NCBI GenBank assembly: GCA_031276535.1
Contig: JAISMV010000125.1
Location: forward strand, 1-42,915
Direction of reading: 5' to 3'
Source of the DNA: Flavobacteriaceae bacterium
GTDB taxonomy: Bacteria; Bacteroidota; Bacteroidia; Flavobacteriales; Weeksellaceae
Length of the DNA stretch: 42,915 bases
A program made the position numbers and the translations under genes. The notes under the pieces are model-generated. The model was not told where the DNA came from and searched no databases. It saw nothing but the letters and a program-made list of their open reading frames with translations. Positions 25,511 to 34,225 of the stretch are shown here, one piece after another; position 1 is the stretch's first letter, and each line of letters opens with the position of its first letter.

Positions 25511-27085
25511 ATGAATAAAAATTTGTTTTCCACAGTAACGGATAAAAAATGTCTTTTATTGATTTTCATCTATATAATTTCCTTGTTAATAGGATCTTCT
25601 AAGATGTCTCCGCTTTATGCCGCCAATGAATGGTCAGACCCGAACATTTATTTTAACGTGGGGAAAGCAATGGTACACGGAAAAACCCTGTATACGGAAG
25701 TTTTCGACCATAAAGGACCTCTGATTTTCTTTATCTACGCTGCCGGTTATCTTATTTCCAATGATTCCTTTTTCGGAATGTTTATCATTGAATTGTCTTT
25801 CTGGCTGGTACTGGCTTATTCTCTGTACTTTACCGCGCGTATTTATTTGGGAAAGGCTGCTTCTTGCATTGTCAGCATAAGTTTCTTCCTTTTTCTTGTA
25901 GAGTTAATGAAAGCAGGAGGCTCCGCGGAGGAATTCATATTGTGTTTTGAATCGGTCAGCTTATACTTTTTTCTGAAATATTTCAATAGTGGTTCTACGC
26001 CCCATAAACCCGGATATATGCTGTTACACGGTGCAATGGTCACAGCAACTCTTTTGATCAAAATAAACCTTATTATTTTTTGGTTTTTTCCTTTACTGTT
26101 TATTTTTATAAAACTTCTTTTACAAAAAGAATTTAAGAATTTTATTTTAAACGTTTTAGCCTATATAGCCGGAACCGTTATTGTCAGTATGCCCATATTA
26201 GGGTATCTTTGGACGCATGATGCACTGGAAGAAGCGTATAATATTTACATTGTGCTTAATAAATCCTATGCAAAACTACAGTCTTTACCAAAAATCATAT
26301 CATTGCTCCTGTTCCGAACCATGTACTTATTCCTCACCCCAATGTCCTTGCTGCTGTTTGCCCCTATAGGAATATTCTATTTCCCGATAAAGTGCATGAA
26401 GAACAAAATAGAAAAATGGAGTATCGTGCTATCCGGTATTAGCTTATATAGTTCCATATTCATAGGAAAATTTCAATACTACTACCCTATTCCTTTTATT
26501 ATTTTCAGCGCTTTAGGTCTGATAGGAGTATCTTTATATTTAAGAAAATATGTCTCATTACAATTAACTACAAAATCTCTCAGCTTAGTTTGTTGTATAT
26601 GTTTATTTGCAGGATTAAGCATCTATCCTCCCGGAAATACACTTATTGACGAATATTTCCTGAGAGAACCCGAAAACCGATCATTAGCCTTACAAACCGA
26701 CAGGTTGAAAAAAGAAATTACAAAAGAAAAAAATCCTACCCTTCTAAACTTAGGTTTCGGTATGGGAAATAGTTTGTTCTCTACCTGTAATATTGTTCCT
26801 AATGTAAAATATTTTATACGTCCTAACCTGTCGTATGATTTTTACCCGGAACTAAGAAAAGAACAATTCGAGTATATAAAAAATAAAAAAACGCAATTTG
26901 TTATAATACAAGAATTTGTAGCTATAAAAGAGCTGTATAAAGGAGATAACCCTGTAGACAGGCCGGATTTTCTGAAAAGACTTCCTGCCCTTGCCGAAAA
27001 CTACAGGCTGGTCCTTTCGGATACCATCGTTAATAAAATAGACGAAAATTCTACGGAGGTTTATTTTTTATATAAAAGAAAATAA
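25511..27085 (+). CDS. Polytopic GT-C-type glycosyltransferase (ArnT/PMT-like)
   Basis: A 524-residue protein with about ten hydrophobic segments in residues 10-370 and a C-terminal soluble part of about 140 residues. The first periplasmic loop, NEWSDPNIYFNVGKAMVHGK and TLYTEVFDHKGPLIFF, fits the GT39/GT83-like pattern (acidic residue after helix 1, then DHKGPL). Members take sugars from polyprenyl-phosphate carriers on the outer face of the inner membrane. It ends the operon: 42 bases after the second GT1 gene and nine bases before a MITE-like repeat. I infer that it adds a sugar to the lipid after flipping. The exact family is uncertain because the hallmark is short. Confidence 0.75.
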   Translation: MNKNLFSTVTDKKCLLLIFIYIISLLIGSSKMSPLYAANEWSDPNIYFNVGKAMVHGKTLYTEVFDHKGPLIFFIYAAGYLISNDSFFGMFIIELSFWLVLAYSLYFTARIYLGKAASCIVSISFFLFLVELMKAGGSAEEFILCFESVSLYFFLKYFNSGSTPHKPGYMLLHGAMVTATLLIKINLIIFWFFPLLFIFIKLLLQKEFKNFILNVLAYIAGTVIVSMPILGYLWTHDALEEAYNIYIVLNKSYAKLQSLPKIISLLLFRTMYLFLTPMSLLLFAPIGIFYFPIKCMKNKIEKWSIVLSGISLYSSIFIGKFQYYYPIPFIIFSALGLIGVSLYLRKYVSLQLTTKSLSLVCCICLFAGLSIYPPGNTLIDEYFLREPENRSLALQTDRLKKEITKEKNPTLLNLGFGMGNSLFSTCNIVPNVKYFIRPNLSYDFYPELRKEQFEYIKNKKTQFVIIQEFVAIKELYKGDNPVDRPDFLKRLPALAENYRLVLSDTIVNKIDENSTEVYFLYKRK

Positions 27086-27094
27086 CCCCTTTTT

Positions 27095-27285
27095 AGAGCC
27101 TGTTTAAATTTTATTGCGATTATATTTTATTGCTATTTTAGAGATGGATTTTTTGCTTTTTATTTGAAGATTTAGCGAGCTAAATCAAGAAGAAAAAGTG
27201 AAAAAGCCGCTCAAAAGAGCTTAAAAAGAATGCAAAATATATAGAACCTAAAAATAAATATTTGAATAAAATTTAAACAGGCTCT
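27095..27285. repeat. MITE-like full-length palindromic repeat, copy 2 (191 bp)
   Basis: Same terminal inverted repeats as copy 1 (starts AGAGCCTGTTTAAATTTTAT, ends with its reverse complement) and the same central hairpin GATTTAGCGAGCTAAATC. It has an extra 18 bases (around ATATAGAACCTAAA at 27238) near the right end. It begins nine bases after the stop codon of the last cluster gene, behind a T-run, so as RNA it could act as a 3' stem. Confidence 0.9.
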
Positions 27286-27361
27286 TATATATACACCGGT
27301 TATCTCCGAAATTTTCTGTTAACCCGAATCTGGTTATTTTTTAGGGAGCAGGTCTGTGTTT

Positions 27362-29953
27362 TTATCCTCCGATCATTTTTTTAATCTGATTGAGTTTCAT
27401 TAGTGCTTCTATAGGAGTCAAGGTATTAATATCTGTTTTTAAAATTTCTTCGCGGATGTTTTCCAGAACAGGATCGTCTAACTGAAAGAAACTGAGTTGC
27501 ATATTTTCTTCCGTTAGCGTTTTGGTTCTGTCTTTTAGTTCGTTCCGTTGATTGTTCTTTTCCAGTGTTTTTAATATTTTTTCTGCCCGTTGAGTCAGTT
27601 TTACGGGCATTCCCGCTAATTTTGCCACATGAATACCAAAGCTGTGCTCGCTTCCTCCGGGGACGAGTTTTCTTAGAAAAACAATAGTTCCTTTCAATTC
27701 TTTGATGCTTACATTAAAATTTTTTATTCTGGTGAAAGAATTGGTCATTTCATTCAGTTCATGGTAGTGGGTGGCAAAAAGTGTTTTCGGACGGGTGGGG
27801 TGTTCGTGCAGATATTCGGCAATAGCCCAGGCAATGGAAACTCCGTCGTAGGTGCTGGTTCCTCTTCCGATTTCATCCAGTAGAATCAGGCTTCGGTCAG
27901 AAATGTTATTCAGGATACTTGCCGTTTCATTCATTTCCACCATAAATGTAGATTCTCCCCGGGAAAGATTATCCGAGGCTCCCACTCGGGTAAAAATCCT
28001 GTCTACAATCCCTATATTAGCATTTTTGGCAGGAACAAAACTTCCGATTTGAGCCATAAGGATGATTAAAGCCGTTTGACGAAGTAAAGCGGATTTCCCC
28101 GCCATATTCGGTCCGGTGATCATCAAAATTTGTTGTTTTTCGTTATCCAGATACACGGAATTCGCCACATAAGACTCTCCTAATGGTAGTTGTTTTTCAA
28201 TCACCGGATGTCTTCCGTCGGTAATATCAATGACTTTAGAGTTATTAAGATGCGGATGGGTATAGGAATTTTCCTGCGCAACATTGGCAAAAGAAAGTAA
28301 ACAGTCCAGCACGGCTATAATCCGGGTATTATGTTGTATCTCCACCAATCTCTCTTTGATCTTCTGACAAATGCCTTTATATAATTCAGATTCCAGTAAA
28401 GAGATCTTTTCTTCCGCTCCCAAAATCTGAGTTTCATATTCTTTCAGTTCTTCGGTGATGTATCGTTCTGCATTTACCAAAGTTTGTTTCCGTATCCATT
28501 CCTCCGGCACTTTATTTTTATGAGTGTTCCGCACTTCCAAATAATATCCGAATACATTATTAAAATCGATCTTCAGACTGGGAATTCCGGTTCTTTCCGA
28601 TTCACGCAGACATAAGTTATCCAGATATTCCTTTCCGTTATCTTTTAAAGAACGAAGCCTGTCAAGTTCTTCGGAAACTCCTTTTTTGATCACATTTCCT
28701 TTGGCTAATGCCACTGGAAGTTCTTCCTGTAATTGTTTTTCTAATAAAACCATCACTTCATTCAATTCTTTAAACTCCCCAAAATGTTCCGCCACCTTAT
28801 TATCTTCCTCTTTCAGAATTGTTTCAATGGTTTTGTATCGGATCAGGGAATCTCTCAGATACCCCAGTTCCTTTGGGGATATGCGTTCTCCTGCAAGTTT
28901 TCCCAATAATCGTTCTACATCGGATATGCCGTTGAGTTCTTCTTCTATCTTATAGGAAATATCCGGAAACCGCAGCAGGAAGTCGACCACGCTGAGTCTC
29001 CGGTTAATGATCTCTATGTCTTTTAAGGGCATAAGTACCCATCGGCGAAGCATTCGTCCTGCCATACCGGTACGGGTTCTGTCTACTATTTTAAGCAAGG
29101 AGACCGATTGGGAATCGGGAGCGCCCACCAGTTCCAGATTACGAATGGTAAAATCGTCCATCCAGACAAAAGTATCTTGTGGCAGCCGCTGAATATTGGA
29201 AATATGATCGAGCAATTTATGATGGGTATCTTCCACCAGATAAGCAAATACCGCCCCTGCCGCCGTGATTGCCAGTTTCATATCTTCTATGCCAAAACCT
29301 TTTAATGATTGGGTATTAAAATGTTTGGTCAGTTTTTCATAAGCATAATCATACTGGAAAGCCCAGTCCTCCAGTTGAAAAGAATAGGACTGATGCTCAA
29401 AAGGCAGGGCATTTCTCCTTTGATGAATAATTTCTGTAGGTTTAAAATTATCGATCAAATGACGCAGTTTGGAAGTATCTCCTTCCGTTACTAAAAACTC
29501 TCCGGTAGAAATATCCAGCAATGCCATTCCATACAGGTTTTTCTCCTGATGCACGGACAGTAAAAAGTTATTGCTTTTTGCTTCCAACACCTTATCGTTA
29601 AAAGTAACTCCGGGAGTGACCAGTTCCGTAACTCCCCGTTTTACGATTCCCTTAGCCATTGCCGGATCTTCCAGCTGGTCACAAATGGCTACCCGCAAAC
29701 CGGAACGAACAAGTTTGGGCAAATAAATATCCAAAGAATGATGAGGAAATCCCGCCAGTTCTATGTGAGAAGCCTGTCCGTTTGCCCGTTTGGTTAAAAC
29801 AATTCCCAAGATCTTCGATGCTTTGATGGCATCCTCTCCGAAAGTTTCGTAAAAATCTCCAACTCTGAACAATAACATCGCATCCGGGTATCGGGATTTA
29901 ATAGCGTTATATTGTTTCATCAACGGGGTTTCCTTGGTATTATTTTTACTCAT
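27362..29953 (-). CDS. mutS: DNA mismatch repair protein MutS
   Basis: An 863-residue MutS1. N-terminal mismatch-reading domain with RVGDFYETFGEDA (Phe-x-Glu motif), the connector, lever and clamp domains, then the ABC-type ATPase: Walker A GPNMAGKS near residue 614, GRGTSTYDG following the Walker B LILLDEI, and FATHYHEL. It recognises mispaired bases and recruits MutL. Length and motifs are normal, so functional. It stands alone on its strand, divergent from the M1 peptidase gene over a 373-base spacer and convergent to the lipid cluster. Confidence 0.98.
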   Translation of the reverse strand: MSKNNTKETPLMKQYNAIKSRYPDAMLLFRVGDFYETFGEDAIKASKILGIVLTKRANGQASHIELAGFPHHSLDIYLPKLVRSGLRVAICDQLEDPAMAKGIVKRGVTELVTPGVTFNDKVLEAKSNNFLLSVHQEKNLYGMALLDISTGEFLVTEGDTSKLRHLIDNFKPTEIIHQRRNALPFEHQSYSFQLEDWAFQYDYAYEKLTKHFNTQSLKGFGIEDMKLAITAAGAVFAYLVEDTHHKLLDHISNIQRLPQDTFVWMDDFTIRNLELVGAPDSQSVSLLKIVDRTRTGMAGRMLRRWVLMPLKDIEIINRRLSVVDFLLRFPDISYKIEEELNGISDVERLLGKLAGERISPKELGYLRDSLIRYKTIETILKEEDNKVAEHFGEFKELNEVMVLLEKQLQEELPVALAKGNVIKKGVSEELDRLRSLKDNGKEYLDNLCLRESERTGIPSLKIDFNNVFGYYLEVRNTHKNKVPEEWIRKQTLVNAERYITEELKEYETQILGAEEKISLLESELYKGICQKIKERLVEIQHNTRIIAVLDCLLSFANVAQENSYTHPHLNNSKVIDITDGRHPVIEKQLPLGESYVANSVYLDNEKQQILMITGPNMAGKSALLRQTALIILMAQIGSFVPAKNANIGIVDRIFTRVGASDNLSRGESTFMVEMNETASILNNISDRSLILLDEIGRGTSTYDGVSIAWAIAEYLHEHPTRPKTLFATHYHELNEMTNSFTRIKNFNVSIKELKGTIVFLRKLVPGGSEHSFGIHVAKLAGMPVKLTQRAEKILKTLEKNNQRNELKDRTKTLTEENMQLSFFQLDDPVLENIREEILKTDINTLTPIEALMKLNQIKKMIGG

Positions 29954-30326
29954 CCTTTATTTTTTATCTTTTACAAATTGGTAAAACCGTATTATTTTCT
30001 GCTAAGTTAACCTGAGTTTGGGTTAAGTGGTTAAAAAACCGCAAAAAAAAACAAAAGTTAGTAAATTTATTGTTAATCAAATATTTAACTAAACTTTTGC
30101 CTGTACAACTTAAAAGACTAAGTTACGAAAATTTTTGTAAAAGTAGATGAATTTTATAAAAATTTTAAACAAAAAACCGAACGATTCGAATTTTTAAAAC
30201 TTTCTTCCGGTGAAAAAACCGTCCTTAAACATTGAAAAAATATATGATGAGCCACTGTTTTCAACTTGTGCTTATCCCGAATTCCGGTTATTGTAAAAGG
30301 AATGTTATTTTTTTATAAATTTGAAT
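29954..30326. other. Divergent spacer between mutS and the M1 peptidase gene
   Basis: 373 bases with no gene. The promoter of the peptidase is at 30291-30323. Near mutS there is TTAACC (30007) facing GGTTAA (30019) and another GGTTAA (30028), which could be a small operator. No full -7 match for mutS was found. Confidence 0.5.
30291..30323 (+). promoter_or_regulatory. Promoter of the M1 peptidase gene
   Basis: TTG at 30291-30293 and TAAATTTG at 30316-30323 are 22 bases apart, a good Bacteroidota promoter. The -7 box ends three bases before ATG 30327, suggesting a leaderless message. Confidence 0.65.
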
Positions 30327-31979
30327 ATGAGAATTTTTAAACTTTTACTGTTGTTGTCCTCAATAACGCTATGGGCGCAACCTTTTTCATCCCGTAAAAA
30401 TTATTCGGAGACGGATACTTTGAGAGGGAGCAATACGGAATATAGAAAGGGATGGGATGTAAGACATTACGATCTTGTAATTGAGCCGGATTTTAATACA
30501 CAATCCATTAAAGGGATTAATGTGATAAAGTTTGATGTGGATGAGTCGCCTGTCATACAGATCGACCTTCAGCATCCGATGGCGATAGACAGCATTTTTA
30601 CTTCAGATTCAATATCTGTACCGTTTATAAAAAAAGGAAATTTTTATTACCTTACCTTAACCGGATATTTTAAAAATAATACCAAAAATAACGAACTCAG
30701 GATTTATTTTAGCGGAAAGCCGGTTGTTGCGAAAAAAGCGCCCTGGGATGGAGGGTGGATCTTCACCCGGGATGAGAATAACAATCATTGGATGACCGTT
30801 GCGTGTGAAGGCGAGGGAGCCAGTATATGGTTTCCCTGTAAAGATTATCTGGGGGATGAACCGGAAGAGGGCGCCACGATAACGATCTGTACAGACAGGA
30901 ATTTAAAAGGAGTAGGAAACGGAAAACTAATTAAAACCACGGAAGATAAAGAAAAAACCTATTACACATGGCAGGTGGTAAATCCGATAAACAACTATAA
31001 TATTATTCCTTACATAGGAGATTATGTTAACTTTTCGGACACTTATATAGGCGAAAAGGGAACTTTACAACTAGAGTATTGGGTATTGCCGTATAATTTA
31101 GACAAAGCTAAAGATCAGTTTAAGCAGGTAAAAGAGATGCTGCAGGCATTAGAATACTGGTTTGGTCCTTATCCTTTCTATGAAGACGGGTATAAGTTGG
31201 TGGAAGCTCCGCATTTGGGAATGGAACATCAAAGCGCTATTGCTTACGGGAACGGATACATAAACGGATATTCAGGGTACGACCGCAGCGGAACGGGAGT
31301 GGGTTTAAACTGGGATTTTATTATCGTACATGAATCGGGGCATGAATGGTTTGGAAACAGCATTTCAAATGCAGACGTGGCGGATATGTGGATACATGAA
31401 GCTTTTGCGACTTATTCCGAAACCTTGTTTGTGGAATATCATTATGGAAAAAAGGCGGCGGATGAATATATTGTAGGACAAAGAAAGAATATACAGAACG
31501 ATATTCCGATTATAGGTCTTTACGGAGTACATCAGGAAGGAAGTTCCGATATGTATGATAAAGGCGCTAACATGCTGCATACTATACGGCAGATCATTGA
31601 CGATGATGATAAATTCAGAGACATTCTGAGAGGATTAAATAAAGAGTTCTATCATCAAACCGTGACGACCCGGCAGATAGAAAATTATATTTCTCAAAAG
31701 TCGGGGATGGATCTTTCTAAAATTTTTGATCAATATTTAAGAACGCCCCGGATACCTACATTGATATATTACATAGACAAGGGGATAAGCTATCAATGGG
31801 TAAATGTGATCCCGGATTTCACCATGGAGATCAACACTTCCATCGGAAAAATAAAGCCGACCACACAATGGAAATCAGCTAAAATTACGCAAGGCACCTG
31901 CTTTTCCGTGGATAAAAACTATTATATAGATGTGAGAAATATCAATAAAACAGGAGACCGCTGCAAAAGTCAAAGATAA
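30327..31979 (+). CDS. M1 family zinc aminopeptidase, exported
   Basis: A 550-residue metallopeptidase with an N-terminal signal peptide (MRIFKLLLLLSSITLWAQ). Gluzincin motif: His335, Glu336 and His339 in HESGHEWFGN, and the third zinc ligand Glu358 in HEAFATYSE, 18 residues after the second His, as in M1. The substrate N-terminus motif is GMEHQ (in place of GAMEN). The M1 beta-saddle domain precedes it. It is shorter than full-length M1 enzymes: the ARM-repeat C-terminal domain is missing, as in many Bacteroidota M1 proteins. Start at ATG 30327 rather than TTG 30321, because the TTG lies inside the -7 box. Confidence 0.93.
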   Translation: MRIFKLLLLLSSITLWAQPFSSRKNYSETDTLRGSNTEYRKGWDVRHYDLVIEPDFNTQSIKGINVIKFDVDESPVIQIDLQHPMAIDSIFTSDSISVPFIKKGNFYYLTLTGYFKNNTKNNELRIYFSGKPVVAKKAPWDGGWIFTRDENNNHWMTVACEGEGASIWFPCKDYLGDEPEEGATITICTDRNLKGVGNGKLIKTTEDKEKTYYTWQVVNPINNYNIIPYIGDYVNFSDTYIGEKGTLQLEYWVLPYNLDKAKDQFKQVKEMLQALEYWFGPYPFYEDGYKLVEAPHLGMEHQSAIAYGNGYINGYSGYDRSGTGVGLNWDFIIVHESGHEWFGNSISNADVADMWIHEAFATYSETLFVEYHYGKKAADEYIVGQRKNIQNDIPIIGLYGVHQEGSSDMYDKGANMLHTIRQIIDDDDKFRDILRGLNKEFYHQTVTTRQIENYISQKSGMDLSKIFDQYLRTPRIPTLIYYIDKGISYQWVNVIPDFTMEINTSIGKIKPTTQWKSAKITQGTCFSVDKNYYIDVRNINKTGDRCKSQR

Positions 31980-31981
31980 AC

Positions 31982-32272
31982 TTATTTCTTTTTTAATTTT
32001 TTGACCGTAATGATGGCAACGCTTAAAAAACCCACCATGGTAGCCAAAAGGTAAACCAGAAACATAAAGTTTGTTTCTTCGGGAGAAACCTGCTTGTAAA
32101 AAAGAGTTATCAGTTTTTCCATTCCCTGAAATACGATGAGGATTCCTACAATGTACAGCAGGATGTAAAACATGTATTTCATTATATCCGTAGCTTTCAG
32201 CAGGAATTTATATATCCTGAAAGAAATGATTATAAATAGAATGAGGGCGATGCTGTAAATGGTGTAGATCAT
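31982..32272 (-). CDS. Small three-helix membrane protein
   Basis: A 96-residue hydrophobic protein with three predicted helices (about 3-20, 33-52, 68-88) and a basic tail KKLKKK. I do not recognise the family. It lies 18 bases downstream of the CNNM/CBS gene on the same strand and probably ends that operon. It is convergent with the M1 gene, two bases apart. Confidence 0.65.
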   Translation of the reverse strand: MIYTIYSIALILFIIISFRIYKFLLKATDIMKYMFYILLYIVGILIVFQGMEKLITLFYKQVSPEETNFMFLVYLLATMVGFLSVAIITVKKLKKK

Positions 32273-32290
32273 GGCTTGGAGGGTATTTAT

Positions 32291-33622
32291 TTAAGGTTCT
32301 TTATCTTCTTCTGCATCAGGTTTTTTTTCTTTTTTTTCTTTTTTCTCTTCGAGCCGGGTCATCAGCACTTTGTCTATCCGGTTTGAATCTTTGTCCATTA
32401 TCTCAAATGTGAATCCGTTATGATTAAACTTTTCCGCTACTTCGGGAATGTATTCCATGTGAAAAATAATAAATCCGGCTAAAGTTACGTATTCATCGTC
32501 ATCCAGTTCTATAACGACATCGTCAAAGAAAGAATTCAAATCCCGGATACTTATGTTTCCGTTTACCAGATAGGAATCATCCGTACGTTTTATGATTTCG
32601 GTTTCTTCCTCATCGCTTTCAGGCATGTCTCCTACAATTCCTTCAATCAGATCCTGTAAAGTAATTATTCCCTGAAAAGTACCGTATTCATCCACAACAA
32701 ATCCCATATGCTGCTTATTTTCCCGAAATTCCTGCAATATATCCACAGAATGCATATTCTCAGGAATAAAGATAGGAGTTTTTAGTATAGATTTGATGTC
32801 AAAATCAGGGGTATTTACATTTTCATAAAATTCCTTGATAGCCAGATAAGCATTTGCTTCGTCTAAATTTCCGTCACACACGGGGAATTTCGTAAAATTA
32901 CTTTCTTTAATTTGTTTTTCAATATCGGAAAAATTACTCTTGAGGTTGATCCATTCTACTTTTTTGCGATAGGTCATCAGGCTTTTGGCTTTTTGTTCCG
33001 AGAAGGCAAAAACATTTTGGTGCAGTTCACTTTCTTCCTTTTCCAAAACTCCCTGAAGGCTGGCGGTTTTAAGCATGTAGATCAATTCGTCTTCGGAAAT
33101 TTTTTCTCCCTCCACATCCGATATTTTGAATATTTTATTGCATAAATGAGTAGAGAAAGAAAGTATTTTAACAAAAGGAAAAACAGCCGTAGAAAATACC
33201 TTGATTACAGGTGCGACAAATAAGGCTATTTTTTCAGGATTCCTCATTCCGAAAGTTTTGGGAATTAATTCTCCCCAGACGATGGAAAAATAAGTAATGG
33301 CAGCGATAATTATCAGGTAGGACAATTCTGAAGCGTGAGCCTGTATAGATGAGAATTGTTCGAAGAAAGGAGAGAGGTATTTGACCAAAGTGGCTCCTCC
33401 GTATGCTCCGGAAATAATACCGATAAGGGTGATGCCTACCTGAATGGAAGACAGAAAGTCTTCCGGCTTCTCAAGCAGACTTAAAACCGTTTGTGCCTTT
33501 TTATTTCCTTTTTTTGCTTTGTTTTCAATTTTCTGCCTTTTCACCGAGACCAGAGAAATTTCCGATATGGCAAAAAAACCATTTAAAAGAATTAATAATA
33601 AGAGTATTCCTATTTCTAACAT
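32291..33622 (-). CDS. CNNM/CBS-pair membrane protein (HlyC/CorC family)
   Basis: A 443-residue protein: CNNM membrane domain at about 1-190 (NGFFAISEISLVSVKRQKIE, GITLIGIISGAYGG), a CBS pair at about 210-340 (FVVDEYGTFQGIITLQDLIE), and a C-terminal CorC/HlyC domain at about 350-420. It ends in a run of Glu/Lys. CNNM proteins are Mg2+/Na+ transporters or regulators; the old name hemolysin is misleading. In many flavobacteria the gliding gene gldE, a distant member of this superfamily, sits next to gldD. This protein has the ordinary HlyC-type N-terminus (FFAISEISLVS), so I do not call it GldE, though position makes that worth a test. It starts 21 bases after gldD. Confidence 0.88.
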   Translation of the reverse strand: MLEIGILLLLILLNGFFAISEISLVSVKRQKIENKAKKGNKKAQTVLSLLEKPEDFLSSIQVGITLIGIISGAYGGATLVKYLSPFFEQFSSIQAHASELSYLIIIAAITYFSIVWGELIPKTFGMRNPEKIALFVAPVIKVFSTAVFPFVKILSFSTHLCNKIFKISDVEGEKISEDELIYMLKTASLQGVLEKEESELHQNVFAFSEQKAKSLMTYRKKVEWINLKSNFSDIEKQIKESNFTKFPVCDGNLDEANAYLAIKEFYENVNTPDFDIKSILKTPIFIPENMHSVDILQEFRENKQHMGFVVDEYGTFQGIITLQDLIEGIVGDMPESDEEETEIIKRTDDSYLVNGNISIRDLNSFFDDVVIELDDDEYVTLAGFIIFHMEYIPEVAEKFNHNGFTFEIMDKDSNRIDKVLMTRLEEKKEKKEKKPDAEEDKEP

Positions 33623-33643
33623 TTTTATAAATACGAATTTAAT

Positions 33644-34225
33644 TTATTTCCAAGTGGTGGATTCTATCATTCTAATTACATCTTTTTCCAGATATTCAAC
33701 TGCGGGACGCAAAGAATCCGGTTGAGGGCGGACTTTAAAATATACATTTCCGGAAAGGAAATGTTTAACGCTGTCTGTTACATAAAACTGAATGTTGGAG
33801 GCAGATTCTCCACCTAAACGATACAGATTTCCATATATGTTTTTTTCGGGATAGGAAAATGATTTCGCTCTGATGGAATTAGCCTTTATAGTGTGCTCAT
33901 ATACCAGTTTTTGAGCTTCCCGAAGTAAGCTGGGTAAATTTCCGTTTATATTTGAATAGGTTATGTATATGGTTCCTTTCATTTCCGGGTAATTGAAATT
34001 ATACCAGCAATTTTTGTTCCGGTCTTTAATTTTAGCCCGATAAGAATATTCAAACTCGAAAGGACAATTTTCAGGCTGGAAAAGAACATATTTTGCCGCC
34101 GGATATTCCAACCGTACCTGTCCTTCAGGTTTTGGTATTTGGTCTTCCTCGCTGCAACTTGTAATAAGAAAGAAAGAAAGCGCATATAAAAAGCGTAACG
34201 AAGTTATTTTCGCTATCTTTTTAAT
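33644..34225 (-). CDS. gldD: Gliding motility lipoprotein GldD, apparently with an ATT start
   Basis: GldD is an outer-envelope lipoprotein needed for flavobacterial gliding and linked to T9SS function. The body matches: KPEGQVRLEYPAAKYV, CPFEFEYS, NFNYPEMKGTIYITY, QFYVTDSVKHFLSGNVYFKV and a closing DVIRMIESTTWK. A lipoprotein signal peptide is present (KKIAKITSLRFLYALSFF, lipobox ITSC). No ATG, GTG or TTG exists in the right place. ATT at 34225 gives 193 residues, the usual length; the frame can instead be extended to ATG 34498, adding 91 residues with no GldD similarity and the look of non-coding sequence. So either ATT is used, or the start codon is lost. The gene is otherwise intact. Confidence 0.8.
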   Translation of the reverse strand: MKKIAKITSLRFLYALSFFLITSCSEEDQIPKPEGQVRLEYPAAKYVLFQPENCPFEFEYSYRAKIKDRNKNCWYNFNYPEMKGTIYITYSNINGNLPSLLREAQKLVYEHTIKANSIRAKSFSYPEKNIYGNLYRLGGESASNIQFYVTDSVKHFLSGNVYFKVRPQPDSLRPAVEYLEKDVIRMIESTTWK

